A stretch of 8,828 nucleotides of DNA from Deinococcus marmoris DSM 12784 (GTDB lineage Bacteria > Deinococcota > Deinococci > Deinococcales > Deinococcaceae), in assembly GCF_000701405.1 (NCBI RefSeq), contig NZ_JNIV01000141.1, forward strand, positions 1-8,828, written 5' to 3'. This document shows positions 1 to 5,346 of the stretch, piece by piece (position 1 is the stretch's first letter; each line of letters begins with the position of its first letter). A program made the position numbers and the translations under genes. The notes beneath the pieces were generated by a model. That model did not search any database and was not told the origin of the DNA. It worked only from the letters and a program-made list of their open reading frames with translations.

Positions 1-187
1 AATTTCGATAAAAACTATAGCCGATAAAAATCGAAGTTGTTCAGTGTTGAAACTTCACTGTGAAAGGAGGCTGTAAGAAACGTCTTCGTACAGTTAGCTC
101 AAGCAGGACAGGAGACACCCGCACCTGCAAGCCATAAGTAGGCGGGCCGGACCCATACATAAATTATCCGGCAGGTCGAACGCGCAC
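1..187 (+). promoter_or_regulatory. Structured leader upstream of the prepilin gene
   Basis: No gene is visible here. The stretch is A/T-richer than the rest of the window and full of small inverted repeats. TTCGAT (4-9) is complementary to ATCGAA (30-35), and two CGATAAAAA copies lie at 6-14 and 22-30. TTCACTGTGAA (54-64) is an 11-nt palindrome. CTGTA (71-75) pairs with TACAG (89-93). ACCTGC (123-128) can pair with GCAGGT (171-176), or GCCGGA (146-151) with TCCGGC (167-172); these two pairings share bases 171-172 and so exclude each other. TTGAAA at 47-52 could be a -35, but no good -10 follows at 17 nt. TAAATT at 160-165 could be a -10. The promoter therefore cannot be fixed. The switch-like pair of stems just before the ribosome-binding site suggests, but does not prove, control in the leader. 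Confidence 0.4.
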
Positions 188-194
188 AAGGAGA
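188..194 (+). promoter_or_regulatory. Ribosome-binding site of the prepilin gene
   Basis: AAGGAGA lies 6 nt before the ATG at 201. It decides the start in favour of this ATG over the in-frame ATG at 219, which has no purine-rich sequence before it. Confidence 0.8.
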
Positions 195-200
195 ACCACC

Positions 201-653
201 ATGAACAACAAGTACAGCATGAAGAACAACACCGAAGGCTTCACCCTGATTGAGCTGCTCATCGTCATCGCCATTATCGGGATCCTGGCTGCTGTGCTGA
301 TCCCCAACCTGCTTGGTGCCCAGAAGCGTGCCTATGATACCGGCGCCCAAGGCTGCGCCAAGAGTCTTCAAACGGCCCAGGCCGCTTGGCAGATCGACAA
401 GCAGACATACGGCATTCTTGGAAATACCACAACCACACTTAACGCCAAAACGGACGGCGTCGCCACTAACTGCAAAGACGCCAATATGAGTGTCGTCGCC
501 ACGACCGGCGTCACCTTCAGTGGCTCCGAATACTCATTTGACGTCGGTGATATTCGTGGTAGCAAGACCTTCCGCGTTAATCCTTCTTCCCTTAAGGCTG
601 TCCCATCTACCGCAGCGCCCACCGACGCTGCTCCCGTGACCGCTGGCCCTTGA
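201..653 (+). CDS. Type IV prepilin (pilin-like protein, class III signal)
   Basis: A 150-aa precursor of a type IV pilin or pseudopilin. The N-terminus has a short charged leader of 13 residues ending in Gly13. The cleavage motif EGFTLIELLIVIAIIGIL follows, with Phe14 as +1 and Glu18 as the +5 glutamate, and then a hydrophobic helix to about residue 36. This is the site used by prepilin peptidase PilD, which cleaves after the Gly and methylates the new N-terminus. The globular part (about 40-125) contains two cysteines, Cys52 and Cys91, which could form a disulfide. The tail from about 125 is rich in Pro, Ala and Thr. The mature size (137 aa) fits a major or minor pilin. No pilus assembly genes are nearby, so this is an orphan pilin gene; its own leader and the strong hairpin behind it suggest a monocistronic unit. 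Whether it serves twitching, adhesion or DNA uptake cannot be told. Recognition as a prepilin is firm; the subtype is not. Confidence 0.95.
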   Translation: MNNKYSMKNNTEGFTLIELLIVIAIIGILAAVLIPNLLGAQKRAYDTGAQGCAKSLQTAQAAWQIDKQTYGILGNTTTTLNAKTDGVATNCKDANMSVVATTGVTFSGSEYSFDVGDIRGSKTFRVNPSSLKAVPSTAAPTDAAPVTAGP

Positions 654-688
654 TTTTAGTCACCGCGAATAGGGCTTGACTTTGATCC

Positions 689-734
689 AAAGCCAGAGTG
701 GGACGATGCATATGCATCGTCCCACTCTGGCTTT
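689..734 (+). terminator. Perfect 46-bp palindrome, terminator of the pilin gene
   Basis: The 23 bases 689-711 are exactly the reverse complement of 712-734, so the RNA folds into a stem of about 21 bp with a tiny loop. The stem begins AAAGCC and ends GGCTTT, followed by AATT. The terminal A-run and T-run let it work as a terminator in both directions, although the U-tract is short. It lies 36 nt behind the pilin stop codon. Confidence 0.8.
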
Positions 735-1125
735 AATTCCACTGCTTGACGCTGCTACTAGCCTCGCCTGTTCGATCACATCCCACGTTCGAATGGGAAT
801 CGAGAGCCGCATGGCTCTGTGAATACGCCTCAGTTTGGAATGGCACTTTACCGGTTCCAGCGAGCGCGTCGTGCTATGGAGACTCTTGCCGAAGTGATTC
901 AGCCTTGGTTCGGCATCGTATGTTGGTCTGATATGGCGGACTTTTCGCGGTACGGTAGTCATCCACGCTCAGGGCCCGACTGTAATAGCGACTGTAGTAG
1001 CGGCCAATCCCAAACAATCTGAGAAGGGATCAAAAGGGACATGCGGTCTGTTTTGCACGTGTCAGACGTGACCACAAGGGACAGAAAAACAAGAGCTAAT
1101 CCTGGAAAATACGCACCCGAAGCAC
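735..1125. other. Intergenic stretch without a recognisable gene; short repeats near a tRNA remnant
   Basis: The short open frames here (746-931, 819-1022 on plus; 660-962 and 959-1174 on minus) overlap one another, have no ribosome-binding sites and resemble nothing I recognise. Towards the right the DNA becomes A-rich and repetitive. CTGTAATAGCGA (980-991) is followed directly by CTGTAGTAGCGG (992-1003), 10 of 12 bases alike. AAGGGA occurs at 1024-1029, and AAGGGACA at 1034-1041 and 1076-1083. Such short direct repeats beside a tRNA attachment core resemble arm-type integrase sites, but no integrase gene is in the window. Confidence 0.4.
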
Positions 1126-1170
1126 CTTCTAAGCGGTCGGTCAATGGTTCGAGTCCATTGGGGTGCACCA
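1126..1170 (+). pseudogene. 3' half of a tRNA-Arg(UCU) gene; likely attachment-site remnant
   Basis: From the anticodon loop onward the sequence has exact tRNA geometry. There is a 7-nt anticodon loop CTTCTAA (1126-1132, anticodon TCT at 1128-1130), a 3' anticodon strand GCGGT (1133-1137), a 5-nt variable loop CGGTC, a T-arm AATGG/CCATT with loop TTCGAGT (1143-1159), a 3' acceptor strand GGGGTGC (1160-1166), discriminator A and an encoded CCA (1168-1170). The 5' side does not fit. The five bases before the loop, AGCAC, pair at only three of five positions with GCGGT, and no D-arm fits. GCACCC at 1113-1118 could pair with GGGTGC, but that leaves a molecule of only 58 nt with no D-arm. I read it as a tRNA 3' half left by integration into a tRNA-Arg gene, or less likely as an internally deleted tRNA. 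It is probably not a working tRNA. Confidence 0.72.
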
Positions 1171-1197
1171 CCAAAAGACCGTCCAGGACGGCAAACG

Positions 1198-1230
1198 AGG
1201 AGGCGGCCGCTGGCCGTCTCCTTCGCTTCT
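1198..1230 (+). terminator. Terminator hairpin behind the tRNA remnant
   Basis: An 11-bp stem with one G-U pair joins 1198-1208 (AGGAGGCGGCC) to 1212-1222 (GGCCGTCTCCT) across a 3-nt loop. It is followed by a moderately T-rich TCGCTTCT. It starts 28 nt after the encoded CCA, where the natural terminator of a tRNA gene would sit. This suggests that the right flank is the original tRNA downstream DNA and that foreign DNA entered from the left. Confidence 0.6.
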
Positions 1231-1440
1231 TACCTCTACTGTACCTCTACTCACTGCAACGTGACCCCAAATCGAACGGACCCGTCACTGGGGACAAGGA
1301 GGGTTGCGCGCCATTTCGCGCGTCGGTGGGGCTTCCAGCCTGCGGGCGAGACGGCCCTCCTCCCATCATAAGGAACAGCATTCCTTCGGCGTTGGTCCAG
1401 GATTCAGAATCTGGCGAGGTTGGCCCGCAACGGGGCGAGG
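1231..1440. other. Intergenic stretch without a recognisable gene
   Basis: This part begins with a tandem repeat of TACCTCTACT (1231-1240 and 1242-1251). It contains small hairpins, for example AAGGAA (1370-1375) with TTCCTT (1381-1386), and GCGCG/CGCGC near 1306-1321. Long open frames cross it on both strands (1041-1571 plus, 1247-1654 minus), but they run through the tRNA remnant or the structured segment, lack starts with ribosome-binding sites and resemble no known protein. A promoter for the structured segment to the right could lie here; none stands out. Confidence 0.35.
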
Positions 1441-1586
1441 CCAGAACCGTTCCACCGTGGGCGGTCACTTGCGCAGGACTGCCCTGCGTTTCTGGCGCCG
1501 CCTCACGAAAAGATGTGGCGGCGGACACGGCTTCTCGCCCCCGCTCACCGTGCCTGATGGCAGAGCGGTAACGTCCTGCCCCAGAT
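1441..1586 (+). ncRNA. Candidate structured RNA: a chain of consecutive stem-loops
   Basis: Stems follow each other almost without gaps. CCAGAA (1441-1446) pairs with TTCTGG (1490-1495) and encloses CGCAGG/CCTGCG (1472-1477/1483-1488). CGCCGCC (1496-1502) pairs with GGCGGCG (1517-1523), plus an AC/GT extension past a 2-nt bulge. CACGG (1526-1530) pairs with CCGTG (1548-1552). GGCAG (1559-1563) pairs with CTGCC (1576-1580). A terminator hairpin follows directly. I recognise no family: the RNase P, SRP, 6S and tmRNA signatures I know are absent. Because GC is high, some of these stems may be chance pairings found by eye. The following gene appears to have its own promoter after the hairpin, so this would be a separate transcript rather than its leader. 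Confidence 0.3.
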
Positions 1587-1610
1587 CCCCCCCGCAGGGG
1601 GCTTTCGTGT
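1587..1610 (+). terminator. Intrinsic terminator-like C/G hairpin
   Basis: A run of seven C (1587-1593), a GCA loop and five G (1597-1601) form a short, very stable stem, followed by CTTTCGTGT. It ends the structured segment and separates it from the lipoprotein gene, which starts 32 nt further on. Confidence 0.55.
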
Positions 1611-1626
1611 AATCCGCATGAGGCAC

Positions 1627-1632
1627 TACACT
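1627..1632 (+). promoter_or_regulatory. -10 box TACACT of a leaderless or near-leaderless lipoprotein mRNA
   Basis: TACACT fits TANNNT and lies 10 nt before the GTG at 1643. Transcription would begin about 1639, giving a leader of only a few bases. There is no Shine-Dalgarno sequence ahead of the GTG. Leaderless genes of this layout are well documented in Deinococcus. The -35 region (about 1604-1609, TTCGTG) is weak. Confidence 0.5.
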
Positions 1633-1642
1633 TCCAGTCTCC

Positions 1643-3874
1643 GTGAAACGACACCTCTTTCCGATCGTACTGACCGGGGCACTACTCAGTGCATGCGGCG
1701 GCGGCCCCACTCCTCTTCCCGGCGAGAAGCCTCCAGTCGACCCGCCGCCCGTCGGTGCGCCGTTAGCGGACCGCCTGACGGGCAAGCTCGCCGCCTGGCC
1801 GTACACGTCGGCCTCCCTGAACGTAGGCCTGATCTTCAACCCGGACGCACTCAAGTTCGCGCCGCTGCCGTTATCTGATGGTGGCGTGGTGGACCTGAAA
1901 CTGCCTCAAATCAAGCTGGTGAAGAGCTTGCTCGACGGCTGCGCGCTGTCGCCCGGATTTGAGGGTGCCCAGGGCCGCTACGACGTCGCGGTCTTTGAGG
2001 TGGTCTCGTCTCAGGTGGATTATCTGGGACAGGTTTTTGAAAACGGCCTCGACAACACTGCACAGCTCCGTCTCTACGCCTCTGCGGCTGGTCAGCTCAA
2101 GGGACGAGCCGAGTGTGCCGATGGCGAGACCTTTATTTTCGACGCCCCAGTGCAGGCCGGGTGGAACGTGTTGAGCGGTCAGTTCGACGCGGCCCAGAAT
2201 ATCCTGCGGCTCGTCAAGTCGACTTCGCCCTCCACGCTGGTCTTCCGCAAGGGCAAGGAAGAGGTGGCGATTTATCCGGTCAACCCGGAGCCGATCACGC
2301 TCAGACGCGGCGAGTCGGTCAAGGTTCCAGTCAGAATCTTCCAGAACGGTGGGATCAGCGGCGAGGTGACGCTCCGTACCTACAACGGGGTGACGGTCTC
2401 GCCGGGGACGGTACGGCTGCCGGACAATGTCGGCAAGCTGTCTGTCGGGACTGGGATTTCCGGGGCAGCAGCCCGCCCCAGGCTGAATGCTGCGTTGGAC
2501 GCTACACGGAGCGCGCCGTTGCGCGGGCAGGCCCTCGATACGGTGTTGACACTCAAGGCCGAGGACTACGCGCCCGGCCTCGGCGGTGATCTGGTGGTCC
2601 AGGTCCTCAGAGAGAACGGCGTCCAGATCGGCCAGCTCGTACTCAAGGATGCCAGGGTGCTGGTACCGCAGATCAGTATCGACGCGCCAGCGGTGGTAGC
2701 CCCGCGCGGTGTGAAGACGCCATGGGGACTGAGCGTCTATCCCGGAGACTACCGTGGCCAGATGCGCGTGAGCGTCGAGGGCTTGCCCGCCGGACTGACC
2801 CTGATCGCACAGACCCAGCAGGTCAGCAGCCCAGGTGGAATCCCCTTCCAGTTCCCCCTCGATGTTGCCGCAGGCGTGCCCGTGGGCAACTGGCCGGTGA
2901 CGGTGGTGGCTGAACAGGTGGCCGACGGCATCACGGTGAAACGCCGCGCACTGATAACCGTGATGCCCGTGCCAGTAAAGCTGCGCACACAGCCGTATTC
3001 GATCGCGACCGACGACGCCGGACGGCTGTGGTACCGCGACGGCCAGAGCATGGTGCGTCAGGCGGCGGACGGCAGTGCCCAGGCATTTTCCATCCCCACA
3101 TCTGCGGCCTCAGATACGTCAGTGCGGACCGGACGTGACGGCGGCATCTGGCTGCTGAGCAGACCCCAGGTCCGCTTTGATCCGTCCACGGGCAGTGCGG
3201 AGCTCAAGAACAACCCCACGGACGGTTTGAGCAGTTCGTACGGTGTTCTGTTCGACAGCCAGGGCCGTGGCTGGGACCAGTACAACCTGATCCGCAGGCT
3301 GGATTACGTGCCTGGGGGAGGTCCGGACAGCGGGACGATCTCAACTGTGGCCGGCAGCGAGAACGATTTCCTGATGGACGTGGGTGGTGAGCGCGTCTGG
3401 GGATACACATATGCGGGAAGCGGGATGCAACTGGTGATCATCGACGCCCAGACGCTGAAGCGTCGCGCGCTGAGCGTGCCCGGCGTCAACAGTTATCTGC
3501 ATGGCTTTGCGCGCGGCGACAAACTGTGGCTCGAGGGGAGCACCCCCGGGCAACTGGCCGCGTTTGATCCGGCCACCGACCAGGTCAGCCGCTACGACGT
3601 GGTGGTGGACGGTCAACCGGTGCGGGACTTCAAGGTGCTGGGCGTGGACCGCCTGGGGCGCCACTGGTTGGAGACCGGCCAGATCGACGGTGATCTGTAC
3701 CAGAAAGAATGGGTTCTGTATGACCCACTGACCTTGCAAGTGGTGACGCGCGCGCCGGCGATCTTCCTGAGCGGCACGGGAGAATCGGCGGCAGTAGCGG
3801 CTGGCGGCACGCTGTGGGTCCGCACGCTGGATGCCAGCGGGCTGGTGTCCTACGCTTACGCGTTCAAGCCCTGA
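1643..3874 (+). CDS. Surface lipoprotein with Ig-like domains and a probable seven-bladed beta-propeller
   Basis: A 743-aa protein starting at GTG. Residues 1-17 are a lipoprotein signal (KR, hydrophobic core, lipobox LSAC with lipidated Cys18). A Gly/Pro-rich tether (19-40) follows, so the protein should be anchored in a membrane and face outward. Residues about 41-205 form an unrecognised domain with two cysteines, Cys100 and Cys158. Residues about 210-315 and 345-445 look like beta-sandwich (Ig-like) modules. From about 450 to the end, a motif of the form D/G-x-x-G-x-x-W recurs with Trp at 463, 503, 544, 586, 629, 675 and 725. That is seven repeats 40-50 residues apart, as expected for a seven-bladed propeller; single blades (GRLWYRD, GGIWLLS) resemble the streptogramin-lyase/SMP-30 type of propeller. 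No catalytic residues can be assigned, so it may bind ligands or proteins rather than act as an enzyme. The gene stands alone. Product family unknown; coding status certain. Confidence 0.92.
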   Translation: MKRHLFPIVLTGALLSACGGGPTPLPGEKPPVDPPPVGAPLADRLTGKLAAWPYTSASLNVGLIFNPDALKFAPLPLSDGGVVDLKLPQIKLVKSLLDGCALSPGFEGAQGRYDVAVFEVVSSQVDYLGQVFENGLDNTAQLRLYASAAGQLKGRAECADGETFIFDAPVQAGWNVLSGQFDAAQNILRLVKSTSPSTLVFRKGKEEVAIYPVNPEPITLRRGESVKVPVRIFQNGGISGEVTLRTYNGVTVSPGTVRLPDNVGKLSVGTGISGAAARPRLNAALDATRSAPLRGQALDTVLTLKAEDYAPGLGGDLVVQVLRENGVQIGQLVLKDARVLVPQISIDAPAVVAPRGVKTPWGLSVYPGDYRGQMRVSVEGLPAGLTLIAQTQQVSSPGGIPFQFPLDVAAGVPVGNWPVTVVAEQVADGITVKRRALITVMPVPVKLRTQPYSIATDDAGRLWYRDGQSMVRQAADGSAQAFSIPTSAASDTSVRTGRDGGIWLLSRPQVRFDPSTGSAELKNNPTDGLSSSYGVLFDSQGRGWDQYNLIRRLDYVPGGGPDSGTISTVAGSENDFLMDVGGERVWGYTYAGSGMQLVIIDAQTLKRRALSVPGVNSYLHGFARGDKLWLEGSTPGQLAAFDPATDQVSRYDVVVDGQPVRDFKVLGVDRLGRHWLETGQIDGDLYQKEWVLYDPLTLQVVTRAPAIFLSGTGESAAVAAGGTLWVRTLDASGLVSYAYAFKP

Positions 3875-4746
3875 GAGCGTCTTTCAGTCAAAACTGGGCT
3901 GAATAGCGCGCCGCGCGCTGATGGTGTCGCTGCCCTACTCAAACTTCATGATCAGTTGCCGTTGCCAGGGGAGGTGACGGCTCAGCCGTCCTCGTGGCCG
4001 AGCCAGAGGCCGAAAGCCATCGGCCCCAACGTGCTGGACCCAGCGCGGAAACGGCTCAGGCGGGCCGGGCGCAGGGACGAGAACAGGCGGTGGTGTTGAA
4101 GACATTCTGGATGGACCACGGTGACCGTTGATCAGCAGGGAGTACAGGACCAGCGCCCTGGGCGGCCCCAGTAGATTCCGACTTCATCCGAGGCAACATT
4201 GCAGGGCGGCCATATCCGGGTCCCACCCCTGGAGACGGTGTCCATGTCCCTGAGTGGCCGGAAGTCACCCACCGCTATCCTGACGCCGCTGCTCCTCGTG
4301 CTGGGGCCGTGCCCCTCGTGGTCATCACTTACGGCGGCCACCAGACGGGTGTTTCCGAATGTCGGTGTACCGCAACATATGAAGCCGCCCAGACTGTGGG
4401 AGCCACCAGAAAAGCCGTGCTGTTCGTCTATGGGAGTGGTGCTCGTCTTTCGAAACCCAGCTTTGCCCAGATGGACGTCCACGACCAAGACGAAGGAACA
4501 CCTGGCGTGAAGCGGACTGCTCGCCTGTTGACTTGCGCCTCGACTGCAGATGGCACAGTGGCCGTCCATCCTGTGGACGCCGCCGAATGATGCACCCTCC
4601 TCCCCCGTGCCCACAGCTTTTCGCCTTTGCCCGTCACGATCTCACGGGTTGACCACTGTCGGGTCACGCTGGCATGCAGAGAGCCAGGCTGGTCGCGCCC
4701 GAAGGAGGACAGGGCTTTTGATGAAGGGTCTTCTCCGTCATGCCCG
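3875..4746. other. Gene-poor, apparently decayed stretch between the lipoprotein and the minus-strand operon
   Basis: No frame gives a protein I recognise. Right after the lipoprotein stop are weak hairpins, AGCGCG/CGCGCT (3905-3910/3914-3919) and GACGGC/GCCGTC (3976-3981/3985-3990), neither with a U-tract, so termination of the lipoprotein mRNA is unclear. The longest open frame is on minus (4614 down to 4132, 160 codons, GTG start, no clear ribosome-binding site, Cys-rich). About 70% of its codons end in G or C by my count, lower than the flanking genes. A plus frame (4132-4590) is also open but has no good start. On minus, the run down to a stop near 3938 ends in WQRQLIMKFE, which reads like a genuine protein C-terminus without a matching body. 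I take the region as remnants of one or more lost genes. Confidence 0.4.
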
Positions 4747-4766
4747 TCAACGTACGGCAGGTTGAC
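4746..4766 (-). other. Small inverted repeat over the stop codon of the last operon gene
   Basis: GTCAAC (4746-4751) and GTTGAC (4761-4766) form a 6-bp stem containing the stop codon of the minus-strand gene ending at 4747. It may be a weak 3'-end structure, but no U-tract follows on the minus strand, so I do not call it a terminator. Confidence 0.25.
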
Positions 4767-5346
4767 CGGCAGCGTCGGCGCTGAGCTGCCGGGCAGTCAG
4801 CAGCAGGCGGCGGTCCAGCCGGAAGCCGAAGCCGGTCCAGCTCCACTCGCTCAGGGCCACCGACGGGGCGTTCCGTCCGCTGGCGTAGCGGCCTTCCAGC
4901 GCCACCAGCCGCCCATCCGGCAGCACGGTCAGGGCCGTGACGGGTTGGAGCAGCGCGCTGCCCACCCAGACGTCACGGAAGGTGCCGCCCGGCCCAGGCT
5001 TGAGGACCGCGACGTGGGCGCTATCGCCGCGCGCGTCGTGGTTGGCGGTGATGGGCGAGCCAGGCGTGGACCAGCGCGTGATCGGCCAGTCGCGCCAGGG
5101 CCGCCACACCGCCAGGATGCATTCGGGGCTGCCGTCGCCTGTCACGTCGGCGTAGACCTGCGAGCGCACGTCCCAGGACGCAGGCAGGCGCAGTGGCGGA
5201 CAGGGCGCAGGAGAGCGCAGCGCCCCGGCGGGAATCAGGGTGCCGTCTGCGCGCAAGGTGCGCCAGCCGCCCGCGCCTCCCCCAGCAAGTGCAACACCGC
5301 CCAGCGCGACACCGACGAGGAGCAGGGCAGGCAACCAGAGCTTCAT
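4747..5346 (-). CDS. Small secreted protein with a DxTGDGxPE (FG-GAP/VCBS-like) motif, third gene of the operon
   Basis: 199 aa. Residues 1-21 are a signal peptide (MKLW, then a Leu/Val/Ala core ending in ALA), so the protein should be exported. The body carries one calcium-loop-like motif, DVTGDGSPE (67-75), as in FG-GAP/VCBS and dockerin-type loops, followed by WRPWRDWPITRW (81-92), which looks like a conserved signature. Beta-rich segments such as ALTVLPDGRLVALEGRYASG come after. Cys49 and Cys76 could form a disulfide. Only one such repeat is present, so it is not a full propeller. Its ATG overlaps the TGA of the CapA-like gene (ATGA, 5343-5346) and it has no ribosome-binding site of its own, so translation should be coupled to that gene. 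A role as partner of the CapA-like protein is inferred from this coupling. Function unknown. Confidence 0.85.
   Translation of the reverse strand: MKLWLPALLLVGVALGGVALAGGGAGGWRTLRADGTLIPAGALRSPAPCPPLRLPASWDVRSQVYADVTGDGSPECILAVWRPWRDWPITRWSTPGSPITANHDARGDSAHVAVLKPGPGGTFRDVWVGSALLQPVTALTVLPDGRLVALEGRYASGRNAPSVALSEWSWTGFGFRLDRRLLLTARQLSADAAGQPAVR

Noticed and set aside
98..176. c-di-GMP (GEMM) riboswitch in the pilin leader
   Set aside because: Fragments such as GCAAGCC and GTAGGCGGG recall parts of the motif, but their order and spacing do not match and the conserved core is missing.
219..221. Alternative pilin start at the second in-frame ATG
   Set aside because: It lacks a ribosome-binding site, while the ATG at 201 has a strong one at the right distance.
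781..798. T-arm-like hairpin (TCCCA/TGGGA around CGTTCGAA)
   Set aside because: The loop is 8 nt and out of register for a T-arm, and no acceptor, D-arm or anticodon arm can be built around it.
1126..1170. 3' end of a tmRNA
   Set aside because: It has a regular anticodon arm 3' strand and 5-nt variable loop, and no tag frame or tmRNA 5' domain lies upstream.
1556..1605. T-box antiterminator plus terminator
   Set aside because: TGGCAGAGCGG only loosely resembles the T-box bulge, the pairing helices do not fit, and the next gene is not tRNA- or amino-acid-related.
1041..1654. Long open frames on both strands (1041-1571 plus, 1304-1612 plus, 1247-1654 minus)
   Set aside because: They cross the tRNA remnant or the hairpin chain, have no ribosome-binding sites, contradict one another and look like no known protein.
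4697..4720. Plus-strand terminator (GCCC, GGGC, TTTT)
   Set aside because: Only a 4-bp stem with an 11-nt loop, and no plus-strand gene clearly ends there.
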